Positions 17,466 through 25,613 of a stretch of 33,028 nucleotides of DNA are shown here, piece after piece. The stretch covers positions 1-33,028 of the forward strand of contig JAISGP010000054.1 in the NCBI GenBank assembly GCA_031263035.1. The letters run 5' to 3'. The stretch comes from Lachnospiraceae bacterium (GTDB lineage Bacteria > Bacillota > Clostridia > Lachnospirales > Lachnospiraceae). The position numbers and the translations under genes are program-made. Every line of letters begins with the position of its first letter. Position 1 is the stretch's first letter. The notes beneath the pieces are model-generated. The model was not told where the DNA came from, ran no database searches, and was given only the letters and a program-made list of their open reading frames with translations.

Positions 17466-18299
17466 ATGCAAGAAAATAATATTAGACCATTTGTTAAATG
17501 GGCAGGTGGTAAGAGACAGTTACTACCTCAAATAAAAAAAAGAATGCCAAAACAATACAATAAATATTTTGAACCATTTATTGGTGGTGGTGCAGTATTA
17601 TTTGATATTTTGCCAGAAAAAGCTGTGATAAATGATATAAATAAAGTGTTAATTAATGCATATAGAGACATTAGAGATTTTACTGATGACTTCATAGTTG
17701 AAGTGAAAAAAATAGATAAAGATATGTGGGAAGATGGAAAAGAGTATTATTATGCCAAAAGAAATAAATTTAATGAAAAAATTTCTAATGGTCAATATGA
17801 TTTAGAATTATCTACTATATTTGTGTTTTTAAATAAGCATTGCTTTAATGGTTTATATAGGGTTAATTCAAAAGGGTTATTTAATGTACCATATAATAAT
17901 AGTAGGATGAGTTCTATAGATGAGAATGAAATAAAAAAAATTGCTAGTTATTTGCAAAGGGTAGAAATAAAGAAAGGAGATTTTGAAGATGCTTTGAAAG
18001 AAGCAAATAAAGGTGATTTTATATTTTTAGATAGTCCATATGCACCTCTTAATCCAACATCTTTTGAAGCCTATACAAAAGAGGGATTTGATTTAGAAAG
18101 TCATAGAAGATTAGCAAAAGTTTATGAAGAATTAACTAAAAAAGGATGTTATTGCATGTTAACTAATCATAATACTGAATTAATTAGAGAGTTATATGGA
18201 AATAAAGGATATTCTATAGATGTTGTAAATGTAAAAAGAATGATAAATTCAGATGCAAAGAATAGAAAAGGTGAAGAAGTTATTATTTGCAATTATTAG
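17466..18299 (+). CDS. dpnM: Dam-family adenine methyltransferase, DpnM/M.DpnII-like
   Basis: This is a D12-class adenine-N6 methyltransferase of 277 residues, expected to methylate GATC and protect the host from the adjacent endonuclease. Motif X reads FVKWAGGKRQLLPQI at the N-terminus, motif I FEPFIGGGAVLFDI, and motif IV DSPYAPL (189-192). The usual catalytic tetrapeptide is DPPY; here the second position is Ser, although the following PLNPTSFEAYTKEGF matches Dam enzymes well. NHNTELI and the VNVKRMINSDAKNRKG end are also typical. GAGGAA precedes the ATG. The DpnA-like and DpnII-like genes follow in the classical order. Confidence 0.92.
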   Translation: MQENNIRPFVKWAGGKRQLLPQIKKRMPKQYNKYFEPFIGGGAVLFDILPEKAVINDINKVLINAYRDIRDFTDDFIVEVKKIDKDMWEDGKEYYYAKRNKFNEKISNGQYDLELSTIFVFLNKHCFNGLYRVNSKGLFNVPYNNSRMSSIDENEIKKIASYLQRVEIKKGDFEDALKEANKGDFIFLDSPYAPLNPTSFEAYTKEGFDLESHRRLAKVYEELTKKGCYCMLTNHNTELIRELYGNKGYSIDVVNVKRMINSDAKNRKGEEVIICNY

Positions 18300-18322
18300 T
18301 TGTATAGGAGATTTATACTTTC

Positions 18323-19120
18323 ATGGATAATATATTAAGAGATAGTATACAAGCATATTATAAAACTGAAAATATTGATTTGTTTTTACAAGATACTTTA
18401 ACAATGTTACCTATGTTTAAAGAGGAATGTATAGATATGATTTTTGCAGACCCACCTTATTTTTTAAGTAATGGTGGAATAACTTGTAAGGGTGGAAAAA
18501 TGGTTTCTGTTAATAAGGGGATTTGGGATAGAATTTCACCAGATAAAGAAACTACTATAGAAGAAAAGCATTTATTTAATCGAAGATGGATTGGGATGTG
18601 TCAAAAAATTTTGAAACCAAATGGAACAATTTGGATATCAGGTACTCTGCATAATATTTATTCTGTTGGAATGGCTCTTGAACAGGAAGGCTTTAAGATT
18701 ATAAATAATATAACATGGCAAAAAACAAATCCGCCACCGAATTTGGCTTGTAAATGTTTTACACATTCCACAGAAACAATTTTATGGGCAAAAAAGAATG
18801 ATAAAAAATCAAAACAAGTGTTTAATTATCAGTTAATGAAAGAATTAAATGGTGGAAAGCAAATGAAGGATGTTTGGACAGGTTCTTTAACAAAACCATC
18901 AGAAAAAAGATTTGGCAAACATCCAACACAAAAGCCTGAATACTTATTGGAAAGAATTATTCTTGCTTCCACACAGCCAGAGGATATGGTTTTAGATCCA
19001 TTTGTAGGAAGCGGAACGACTGGCGTTGTTGCAAAGCGATTAAAACGAAGATTTATTGGAATAGATAACAATTTAGAATATCTACAAATAGCTAAAAAAA
19101 GACTGGAGGATTTACAGTGA
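18323..19120 (+). CDS. dpnA: DpnA-type adenine methyltransferase (second methylase of DpnII system)
   Basis: This is a beta-class methyltransferase: the catalytic motif DPPY (residues 43-46, MIFADPPYFLSNGGI) comes first and the cofactor loop DPFVGSGTTGVVAKRL lies near the C-terminus (about 225-240). In DpnII systems DpnA can methylate GATC in single-stranded DNA, which protects incoming plasmid DNA during transformation. The presence of this gene therefore hints that the host takes up single-stranded DNA, but that is inference. AGGAG precedes the ATG. The last four bases overlap the endonuclease gene, so methylase translation precedes and is coupled to nuclease translation. Confidence 0.92.
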   Translation: MDNILRDSIQAYYKTENIDLFLQDTLTMLPMFKEECIDMIFADPPYFLSNGGITCKGGKMVSVNKGIWDRISPDKETTIEEKHLFNRRWIGMCQKILKPNGTIWISGTLHNIYSVGMALEQEGFKIINNITWQKTNPPPNLACKCFTHSTETILWAKKNDKKSKQVFNYQLMKELNGGKQMKDVWTGSLTKPSEKRFGKHPTQKPEYLLERIILASTQPEDMVLDPFVGSGTTGVVAKRLKRRFIGIDNNLEYLQIAKKRLEDLQ

Positions 19121-20031
19121 ATAATATAACATATAAAAAGTACTTGGACATGACCTCTGAACAAAGATTAGAATATTTTATGTCCACATTATCTGCTACA
19201 AACCGAACACCAGAATATTATGTGAATTGGGGAAAAGTGGAGCGTGAAACAAAGAAATATGAATTGGAACTTCATACTCTAAATTATTTAATTGGTAAGA
19301 AAAATATATATGATGAAACTTTTAATTTATTTAAAATGCAACCTAATTTAATAAAAGTAATTCCATCGTTAATTGCAAGTAGAGATAAAGTGCTAGATGT
19401 TTTAGCAGTTAATGGAAAAGATGATATGGACTTTTATCAGCTAGATTTCAAAAATATAGATGTTGATAACATTAATGCTTATGTTGATTTTTGTGAAAAA
19501 TCAGGATTACTTCATTTTTTATCTAATATTGCAAATAAATCTTTAGTTGATTATGTTTATGGAGTTGAAACTGGGCTTGATAGTAATGCTCGTAAAAATC
19601 GTAGTGGGACTACTATGGAAGGAATAATTGAAAGAAGTGTTGCAAAGGTTAGTGATAAATTAAATTTATTACATCATCCTCAAGCAACGGCGAAATATAT
19701 TAAAGAACATTGGAATATTGAGGTTCCTGTTGATAAATCAGAGAGAAAATTTGATGAAGCAGTATATGACCCACAAACAAAGAGGGTTTGGATTATTGAA
19801 ACAAATTATTATGGTGGCAATGGTTCGAAATTAAAATCAGTATCTGGAGAATTTACCCAATTAAATAAATTAATCGCTACATCAATTGACGAAGTATCAT
19901 TTATTTGGGTGACAGATGGTCAAGGATGGCATAAAGCACACTTGCCATTGTCAGAAGCATTTGAAAGCATTACAAATATATTTAATTTAGAAATGTTAAG
20001 AGATGGATTTTTGTTGGAATTATTTAATTGA
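19117..20031 (+). CDS. dpnB: Type II restriction endonuclease, DpnII/MboI-like (GATC)
   Basis: The 304-residue product matches the DpnII/MboI endonuclease family, which cuts unmethylated GATC. Recognisable parts are the N-terminal EQRLEYFMSTLSATNRTPEYY and the C-terminal nuclease core, with Asp213 in RKFDEAVYD, Glu228 in WIIETNYYGGNGSK and Lys in the following helix. This resembles a PD-(D/E)XK fold with a variant third residue. Position in an operon behind two GATC-type methylases strongly supports the call. The start is GTG at 19117, overlapping the stop of the preceding gene by four bases, with GGAGGA upstream. Low start strength may keep nuclease levels below methylase. Confidence 0.9.
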   Translation: MNNITYKKYLDMTSEQRLEYFMSTLSATNRTPEYYVNWGKVERETKKYELELHTLNYLIGKKNIYDETFNLFKMQPNLIKVIPSLIASRDKVLDVLAVNGKDDMDFYQLDFKNIDVDNINAYVDFCEKSGLLHFLSNIANKSLVDYVYGVETGLDSNARKNRSGTTMEGIIERSVAKVSDKLNLLHHPQATAKYIKEHWNIEVPVDKSERKFDEAVYDPQTKRVWIIETNYYGGNGSKLKSVSGEFTQLNKLIATSIDEVSFIWVTDGQGWHKAHLPLSEAFESITNIFNLEMLRDGFLLELFN

Positions 20032-20043
20032 GGTGTATAAGCT

Positions 20044-20133
20044 ATGGATGCTTTGCTAGTATTGTCAAAAAAATCTCAAGAAAAAATAAATATTGATTTT
20101 TCAATTGACAATGTAAGAAACGCAGACTTTTAG
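20044..20133 (+). CDS. Short ORF of 29 codons between endonuclease and MmcQ genes
   Basis: An ATG at 20044 stands eight bases after GAGGTG and opens 29 codons (MDALLVLSKKSQEKINIDFS, then IDNVRNADF), ending ten bases before the MmcQ start. The spacing and ribosome-binding site look real, but no family is recognised. It may be a coupling leader peptide or the broken front of a lost gene in this island. Confidence 0.3.
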   Translation: MDALLVLSKKSQEKINIDFSIDNVRNADF

Positions 20134-20143
20134 AGGGTATTTT

Positions 20144-20545
20144 ATGACAAAAAATCAAGTGTTAGATTATATACAAAATAAATATAACATCCTTCCAAAT
20201 TACCCATGGCATGATGATAATGCTGTTTTTAGGCATCCGGATAATCGCAAATGGTTTGGACTTTTGATGGAGATTGGGAGAGATAAATTTGTGGTTGGAG
20301 CTAATGGTAAAATTGATGTGTTAAATATAAAGGGAGATCCAACGCTTATTAGTTTTTTAAGAACACAAAAAGGGTTTTATCCGGCGTATCATATGAATAA
20401 AGAAAAATGGCTTAGTATATGTTTAGATGGTAGTGCACCTGATGAAGAGATAAAAAGTTTAATTGATAGTAGCTTTGAGATGACTAAAATAAATGAAAAA
20501 CAAAGTAAAAACAAAGTAAAGAAGGGCAATAGTTATAAAAGTTAA
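20144..20545 (+). CDS. MmcQ/YjbR family protein
   Basis: The product belongs to the small MmcQ/YjbR family, whose fold (CyaY-like) is proposed to bind DNA but whose function is not established. Characteristic parts are YPWHDDNAVFRHPDNRKWFGLLM near residue 20, LNIKGDPTLISFLRTQKGFYPAYHMNKEKWLSI and the SLIDSSFEMT end. At 133 residues it has an unusual charged tail after the domain (Lys, Asn and Ser rich). AGAGGG precedes the ATG. Such genes often occur next to mobile or defence genes, and here it closes the restriction-modification island. Confidence 0.85.
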   Translation: MTKNQVLDYIQNKYNILPNYPWHDDNAVFRHPDNRKWFGLLMEIGRDKFVVGANGKIDVLNIKGDPTLISFLRTQKGFYPAYHMNKEKWLSICLDGSAPDEEIKSLIDSSFEMTKINEKQSKNKVKKGNSYKS

Positions 20546-20740
20546 TGCTGAAGATTACAGAATACCTTTGAATGGATTATACGAAAAACAAAAAAAGAAG
20601 AGCAGTGGTAAAAAAGCAAATACAGAATTAAGTAAAACAATCATAAGAAAAGTGAGAAATGTTTCCTTTAATTATTATTTTGGTATGTTAGTTTATAACT
20701 GAATAGGTTGTAGTAAAAAAATATAAAATATTATATATGA

Positions 20741-20773
20741 AAAATGGCATCACGATTTCGTGGTGTCATTTTT
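20741..20773 (+). terminator. Intrinsic terminator closing the restriction-modification island
   Basis: AAAATGGCATCACG pairs with CGTGGTGTCATTTTT around a four-base loop, with two G-U pairs, ending in five T. This is a long and clear Rho-independent terminator. Confidence 0.85.
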
Positions 20774-20864
20774 GTAGTGGAAGAATATTCCTTCGATAGA
20801 AAAATCTAAAGTAATAGTTTGGATAAGTATTAATTCTATAAAAAATAGCCTTTGGCTAATCAAA

Positions 20865-20902
20865 ACCACTGCCCCTCAATCTTGAGGAGCAGTATTGTTT
20901 TT
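20865..20902 (+). terminator. Second intrinsic terminator before the MFS gene
   Basis: ACTGCCCCTCAA pairs with TTGAGGAGCAGT with one mismatch and a two-base loop, followed by ATTGTTTTTT. A smaller hairpin (TAGCC-TTT-GGCTA, around 20846-20858) stands just before it. Confidence 0.75.
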
Positions 20903-20967
20903 TATAGTATATGAAAGATTAATAATTAAAAAGTATATAGAAAGAAAAAGTGATAAAAAATTCTTAA

Positions 20968-20997
20968 AGTACAAAAATTATGGAAAAACTTTGTACT
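20968..20997. repeat. Inverted repeat AGTACAAA/TTTGTACT upstream of the MFS gene
   Basis: Two perfect eight-base arms are separated by 14 bases, about 85 bases before the MFS start. It could be a regulator site or a leader hairpin. The second arm continues into GTACTCAAGGTAC, so another GTAC lies five bases further. Confidence 0.4.
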
Positions 20998-21083
20998 CAA
21001 GGTACATACCCAAGGAAAAGAGGAACATTTATAATAATGGATAAGATTTAGACAAAAAACACATATACATGGGAGGAAGTATT

Positions 21084-22388
21084 ATGTCAAAGGAAACAAT
21101 GTCTTCATTAAGTAAGGCAAATGAAGAAAGTAAAGTTAGCCCTTATCGTTGGTTGGTATGGGGGGTGCTGGTAGTTGTGTATCTAACAGTATTTTTCCAC
21201 AGATTATCTACTGGAGTTATTGTAGGTAACTTGACTAAAGATTTGGGAATGAGTGCAACTCAAATTGCAAATTTAAGTTCTTGCTATTTCTATTCATATG
21301 CAATTATGCAAATTCCAACAGGAATTTTAGTAGATTATCTTGGACCTAAAAAAACAGTAATTTTAGGAAGTGTTGTAGCAGCACTTGGTTCAATTATGTT
21401 TTCATTTTCAAATGTAGTTATGATGGCATATTTTAGTCGTTTGTTAGTTGGACTTGGAGTATCAGTAGTTTTCTTATCAATTTTGAAAATTCAAGCAAAT
21501 TGGTTCCCTGCAAATAAATTTGCAACTATGAATGGTGCTACAAGTTTTATTGGTAGTATGGGTGGAATACTAGCACAAGCTCCTTTAATTGCATTAATTG
21601 GTGTAGTTGGATGGAGAGGTTCTTTTAGAATTATGGGAGTAGTTTCAATAGTTCTTGCAATTCTTGTAATAATCTTTATTAAAAATAGCCCTAAAGAAAT
21701 GGGACTTCCTGAAGTAAATCCTATTCCTGCAAAAGCAGAAGGAAAACAACTTGGTATTATGGCACAACTTGTAGAAATCCTCAAAAATCCAAGAATTTGG
21801 GGACCAGCTATTGCATTTGGTGGAGTAAACGGTGGTTTTCTTCTATATACTGGTACATTTGGAGTTCCATTCTTAATGGCACAGTATGGTATGACTAAAA
21901 CAACAGCTGCAAATATTATTTCATTTGCACTTATTGCATCAGGTATTGGATGTTTATTTATTGGAAAGATTTCAGATATGCTTAAAAACCGTAAGATACC
22001 AATGATAGTAATGACTGTTGTAAGTACTTTAGTTTGGGTAACATTTGTATTTATGAAAGCTCCGGTTGGCTTAGTTGTTGTAGCGTCTTGTCTTGTAGGA
22101 CTTTCTGGTTCAGTTGGTGTTGTATGTTGGGCAGTTGGTAAAGAAGTATGTAATCCAAGAGTTTCTGGTATGTCTACATCAGTTGTAAATGTTTGTGGAT
22201 TTGTATTTGCAGCTATTATTCCTGTTGTTTGTGGAAGATTTGTAGATGCAAATATGGCAACAGGTATGGGTGCAGGTGCAGCATATCAAAAAGCATTTAT
22301 TATACCATTGATATCTTCAGTTCTTGCTTTAGTATTTGCAATATTATCTAAGGAAACAAAAGGGGAAAGTATATATAAAGAAAAATAA
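21084..22388 (+). CDS. Major facilitator superfamily transporter
   Basis: The 434-residue product is a twelve-segment MFS permease in the cytoplasmic membrane. After a 24-residue cytoplasmic N-terminus, segment 1 reads WLVWGVLVVVYLTVFFHRLS. The loop between segments 2 and 3 has the MFS signature-like LVDYLGPKKTVI, and a cytoplasmic loop rich in Lys, Pro and Glu (near residues 205-222) divides the halves. The substrate cannot be read. Because it precedes two amidohydrolases and a PucR-type regulator, an N-acylated amino acid, peptide or amide is plausible. ATG 21084 follows GGAGGAA; the ATG at 21069 stands before that site and is less likely. Confidence 0.9.
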   Translation: MSKETMSSLSKANEESKVSPYRWLVWGVLVVVYLTVFFHRLSTGVIVGNLTKDLGMSATQIANLSSCYFYSYAIMQIPTGILVDYLGPKKTVILGSVVAALGSIMFSFSNVVMMAYFSRLLVGLGVSVVFLSILKIQANWFPANKFATMNGATSFIGSMGGILAQAPLIALIGVVGWRGSFRIMGVVSIVLAILVIIFIKNSPKEMGLPEVNPIPAKAEGKQLGIMAQLVEILKNPRIWGPAIAFGGVNGGFLLYTGTFGVPFLMAQYGMTKTTAANIISFALIASGIGCLFIGKISDMLKNRKIPMIVMTVVSTLVWVTFVFMKAPVGLVVVASCLVGLSGSVGVVCWAVGKEVCNPRVSGMSTSVVNVCGFVFAAIIPVVCGRFVDANMATGMGAGAAYQKAFIIPLISSVLALVFAILSKETKGESIYKEK

Positions 22389-22691
22389 ATTAGATAATAA
22401 GAATCATAAGTAAGATTATTGAAAATAAAGTGCTAGAGGTATTTTTCTACTATTTAATATTTTCTACCGCATATCCTTCATAAGTTACGATTAACCTTTA
22501 GCACTTTATTTATATAAAACAAAAGTCTGTGAAATAATAGCTTAAATTGATTTCAATCTAAAAGTAAGTATTAAAAAGATTTGAGTTTATTCAAGCAACA
22601 ACTTATAGAGATTGGATATAGCAGACTAGTTATTATGTACTAAGTATAAAAGTTCAAAGGATTAAAATTAATATAAAAAGAGGAATTATAT
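22389..22691 (+). other. Gene-free stretch between MFS and amidohydrolase genes
   Basis: The gap holds the long inverted repeat at 22423-22511 and then about 180 AT-rich bases leading to the ribosome-binding site (AGAGGA) of the first amidohydrolase. No convincing promoter with both boxes is seen, and no short ORF with a ribosome-binding site is present. Confidence 0.5.
22423..22511 (+). terminator. Long-stem hairpin after the MFS gene
   Basis: AAATAAAGTGCTAGAGG (22423-22439) pairs with CCTTTAGCACTTTATTT (22495-22511) over 17 positions with one G-U pair, around a 55-base loop. The position after an MFS stop suggests termination or transcript protection. The very long loop is unusual for a simple terminator, so a structured regulatory RNA or a small repeat element is possible. 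Confidence 0.5.
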
Positions 22692-23867
22692 ATGTCAGAA
22701 GAATTAAAATGGATTTCAGATGGAATTGATGGAATCTATGAAGATATGAGAAGTTTTAGAGAAGAGTTACATAGACATCCTGAATTATCAAGCGAAGAAG
22801 TATGGACAAGTAGTCAAATAATTAAGAAATTAGAAGAATTTGGTATTCCATATGAAAGAGCCGGAAAAACATCTGTACTTGCAACAATAAAAGGTGATAA
22901 GCCCGGAAAAACAGTTGCTCTTAGAGGTGATATGGATGGTTTGCCAATTGAAGAGGCTTCAGATGTAAAGTTTAAATCTGAAGAAAAAGGCAAAATGCAT
23001 GCTTGTGGTCATGATAGTCATTCAACAACTCTTCTTGCAGCAGGTAAAATTTTAAATGAACATAAAAATGAGATAAATGGAACTGTAAAACTATTTTTCC
23101 AAGAGGCAGAAGAAACCTTTGAAGGTGCTAAAAGAATAATAGAAGATGGAAAACTTGACGCTGTTGATGCAATTTTTGGATTGCATAATAATACAAGTTT
23201 TCCTCTTGGTAAAGCATTTATAAGTAGGGGTTCAGTATGTGCCGGTTGTGATACGATATATGTAACATTTACAGGTGTGTCAGGACATGGTTCAACACCA
23301 TATTTAGCTAAAGATAGTCTACTTCCAGCTTGTACATTTTTATTAGATATAAATGGAATAATCACTAAAAATACAGATGCTCAAAAATCTATTGTAGTTT
23401 CTGTAGGTAAAATGGTAGGTGGAACTAAAGCAAATATAGTTGCAAAAGAAACAAAGTTAGATATATCTCTTAGATATTTTGATGAAGAAACTCATGAAAT
23501 TGTTTTAAAAGCCATGGAACGTCATGCTAAAGCAATTGGAAGTATGTATGAATTAGATGTGGATTTTGAAGTAGTTCCAAGTACACCAAGCTTAACAAGT
23601 GATGCAAATATGGCTGATATTGCAAGAAATGCTGCTGTTAAAGTTATGGGAGCTGATGCACTTATGGAGCATGAAGCCTTAATGGGTTCAGAAGATTTTG
23701 CATACTATTTGCAAAAAACAAAAGGTGCATATTTATGGTTTGGTTCAGGAAATGATACAGATTGTACATATTTCATGCATAATGAAAAATTTAAGTTAGA
23801 AGAAGAATATATGAGAAATGCAGCTAAAGTTTTAATTCAAACAGCTGTAGATTTTCTTAATGAGTAG
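22692..23867 (+). CDS. M20-family amidohydrolase, copy 1
   Basis: This is a 391-residue cytoplasmic enzyme of the M20D group (N-acyl-amino-acid, hippurate and IAA-amino-acid hydrolases), which splits an acyl-amide bond to release an amino acid. The two-metal site is complete: MHACGHDSHSTT near residue 100, EAEETFEGAK, FGLHN, and His in FMHNEKF at the C-terminus. The dimerisation domain sits in the middle (about 185-295). The segment usually reading ADMDALPI is GDMDGLPI here, a conservative change. The neighbouring gene at 23982 is a close paralogue. Linkage to an MFS transporter and a PucR regulator suggests joint uptake and hydrolysis of an N-substituted amino acid. The substrate is inferred. 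Confidence 0.9.
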   Translation: MSEELKWISDGIDGIYEDMRSFREELHRHPELSSEEVWTSSQIIKKLEEFGIPYERAGKTSVLATIKGDKPGKTVALRGDMDGLPIEEASDVKFKSEEKGKMHACGHDSHSTTLLAAGKILNEHKNEINGTVKLFFQEAEETFEGAKRIIEDGKLDAVDAIFGLHNNTSFPLGKAFISRGSVCAGCDTIYVTFTGVSGHGSTPYLAKDSLLPACTFLLDINGIITKNTDAQKSIVVSVGKMVGGTKANIVAKETKLDISLRYFDEETHEIVLKAMERHAKAIGSMYELDVDFEVVPSTPSLTSDANMADIARNAAVKVMGADALMEHEALMGSEDFAYYLQKTKGAYLWFGSGNDTDCTYFMHNEKFKLEEEYMRNAAKVLIQTAVDFLNE

Positions 23868-23981
23868 ATTATAAGAATTTTTATAAAGAAATGTGTTTAT
23901 AGTTTATAGTAAAAAAGTGTAAAGATTGTTTAAAAGCGTTATATTATTTTTAAGCATCAACGTACATTTTTGGGGGAAGTT

Positions 23982-25151
23982 ATGAGTAATCAAATAGAGT
24001 GGATTTCATCTGAAGTAGATGAAGTTTTTGAAGATATGAGAATGTTTAGAGAAGAACTTCATAAACATCCCGAATTATCAGGAGAAGAAATTTGGACTAG
24101 GAAACAGATTATAGAAAAATTAGAAGAGTATAAAATTCCATATGAAAATGCCGGAAGAACTTCTATAGTTGCCACCATTAAAGGTGGGAAACCAGGTAAA
24201 ACAGTAGCCCTTAGGGCAGATATGGATGCTCTTCCAATTGATGAAGCTTCAGATGTAGTTTTTAAGTCTGAAGAAAAAGGAAAAATGCATGCATGTGGTC
24301 ATGATAGCCATTCTACAGTTCTTTTATTTGTGGGAAAGATTTTGAAAAAACATCAAGATGAAATTACAGGGACAGTCAAGTTGATTTTTCAAGAGGCAGA
24401 GGAAACCTTTGAGGGAGCGAAAAAAATAGTGGAAGAAGGTTTTGTTGATGAAGTAGATGGTATATTTGGAATGCATAATATGACTAATTATCCATTAGGT
24501 AAGGCAATTGCAAAAAAAGGTTCATTGTATTCGGGGTGTAATACTATTTATGTTACCTTTACCGGTGTATCGGGGCACGGGTCAACGCCTTATCTAGCGA
24601 AAGATAGTCTTACACCTGCATGCATTTTTGCAAATGACTTAGGTGGCATTATTACTAAAAATACGGATGCCCAGAAAGCTGTAGTAGTTTCAGTTGGTAA
24701 ACTTGTAGGAGGAACTAAAGCAAATATAGTTGCAAAAGAAACAAAGTTAGATATATCAATGAGATATTTTGATGAAGAAGTATGTCAGACTGTTGTAGAG
24801 GCAATTAAGAGACATGGAAAGGCTATAGCTTCAATGTATCAAGTTGATTTTGATATAGAGGTAGTTCCCAGTACATATAGTGTATTCGTAAATTCAGATT
24901 TAGCTGATATTTCTTCAGGTGCAATTAAAAAGATAATGGGAGAAGAGGCGATTTTAAATATAGAGCCTTTAATGAATTCAGAAGATTTTTCTTATTATTT
25001 AAAAAAATGTCCAGGTGCCTATATAATCATGGGTTCCGGCAACGATAAAGATTGTATTTATCCTATGCATCATGAGAAATATAAAATGGCAGAGGATTAT
25101 ATGAAATATGCCGCAAAAGTTATGCTACAAGTAGTATTTGACTTTTTATAA
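23982..25151 (+). CDS. M20-family amidohydrolase, copy 2
   Basis: This 389-residue protein is a paralogue of the preceding gene and has the same M20D metal ligands (MHACGHDSHST, EAEETFEGAK, FGMHNM, MHHEKY). It keeps the canonical ADMDALPI that copy 1 lacks. A 47-base tract is identical between the copies (23421-23467 and 24711-24757) although surrounding codons differ freely. ATG 23982 follows GGGGGAAG; a TTG at 23970 stands before that site. The pair may have different acyl or amino-acid preferences, or work as a mixed dimer. Both options are inference. Two hairpins follow its stop. Confidence 0.9.
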   Translation: MSNQIEWISSEVDEVFEDMRMFREELHKHPELSGEEIWTRKQIIEKLEEYKIPYENAGRTSIVATIKGGKPGKTVALRADMDALPIDEASDVVFKSEEKGKMHACGHDSHSTVLLFVGKILKKHQDEITGTVKLIFQEAEETFEGAKKIVEEGFVDEVDGIFGMHNMTNYPLGKAIAKKGSLYSGCNTIYVTFTGVSGHGSTPYLAKDSLTPACIFANDLGGIITKNTDAQKAVVVSVGKLVGGTKANIVAKETKLDISMRYFDEEVCQTVVEAIKRHGKAIASMYQVDFDIEVVPSTYSVFVNSDLADISSGAIKKIMGEEAILNIEPLMNSEDFSYYLKKCPGAYIIMGSGNDKDCIYPMHHEKYKMAEDYMKYAAKVMLQVVFDFL

Positions 25152-25165
25152 ATATGACGTCTTCA

Positions 25166-25186
25166 CATCTGAACTCCCTTCAGATG
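25166..25186 (+). terminator. Hairpin after amidohydrolase copy 2
   Basis: CATCTGAA pairs perfectly with TTCAGATG around a five-base loop, followed by CTTTTAT. It starts 15 bases after the stop codon. Confidence 0.6.
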
Positions 25187-25206
25187 CTTTTATACAAATT
25201 TATTAA

Positions 25207-25245
25207 AGGAAAAGCAGTAGTTTGTGTGGCTACTGCTGTTTTCCT
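25207..25245 (+). terminator. Strong intrinsic terminator after the amidohydrolase pair
   Basis: AGGAAAAGCAGTAG pairs with CTACTGC-TG-TTTTCCT around a nine-base loop, with a two-base bulge. The A-rich and T-rich flanks could act in both directions. Confidence 0.75.
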
Positions 25246-25613
25246 ATATATAGATTTATGGAAAGTAAAAGAATGTTAATTCAAATAAGTTAAGCTTTTT
25301 TACTATAAAATTAGCAGAAAATCTATGGTTTAAATGGGAAATATAGAATAATGCAAGTACTTATTTAGAAAAGAGTGGTGGAAAATACATAGATATTATT
25401 TGCAAAAAAGATAGAATTCAGAAAGAGAACACATCAAAATGGTATGGTTTACAAATAAATAGTAAAAAAAGAATATATAATATATTTATAAAAAGAGCTG
25501 TTTTTGGAACAAGTTTAGCATATAGAAATTTAGAGTATATATAGAAAAAATAAATAATAGAGTAAGGCAATTACTTATTTGGTTATATAATGTTTGGAGT
25601 GAAGGGGTAACTT

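Larger units (their letters stand above)
20546..21083 (+). other. Gene-free stretch with ORF debris and two terminators
   Basis: A frame without a normal start stays open from about 20541 to 20702 (53 codons, starting VNAEDYRIPLNGLYEKQ). It looks like the eroded end of a gene and I recognise no family. Two hairpin terminators follow (20741-20773 and 20865-20902). The last 180 bases carry an inverted repeat (20968-20997) and the leader of the MFS gene. No complete gene or RNA is seen. Confidence 0.5.
25152..25613 (+). other. Long gap before the PucR-type regulator gene
   Basis: The first 95 bases hold two hairpin terminators. The remaining 370 bases are very AT-rich with no ORF that has a ribosome-binding site. 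A TTATTTGCAAA motif lies at 25396-25406; the same motif occurs as an inverted pair at 29157-29185. A TATAAT at 25586-25591 lacks a matching -35 box and stands only about 20 bases from the ribosome-binding site. Confidence 0.45.

Noticed and set aside
18829-19164. A 111-codon frame on the minus strand
   Set aside because: It lies opposite the DpnA-like gene and the start of the endonuclease gene and has no ribosome-binding site or recognisable domain.
16583-20905. Direct repeats or target-site duplications flanking the restriction-modification island
   Set aside because: I compared the DNA after crcB with that around the two terminators and saw no convincing matching ends.
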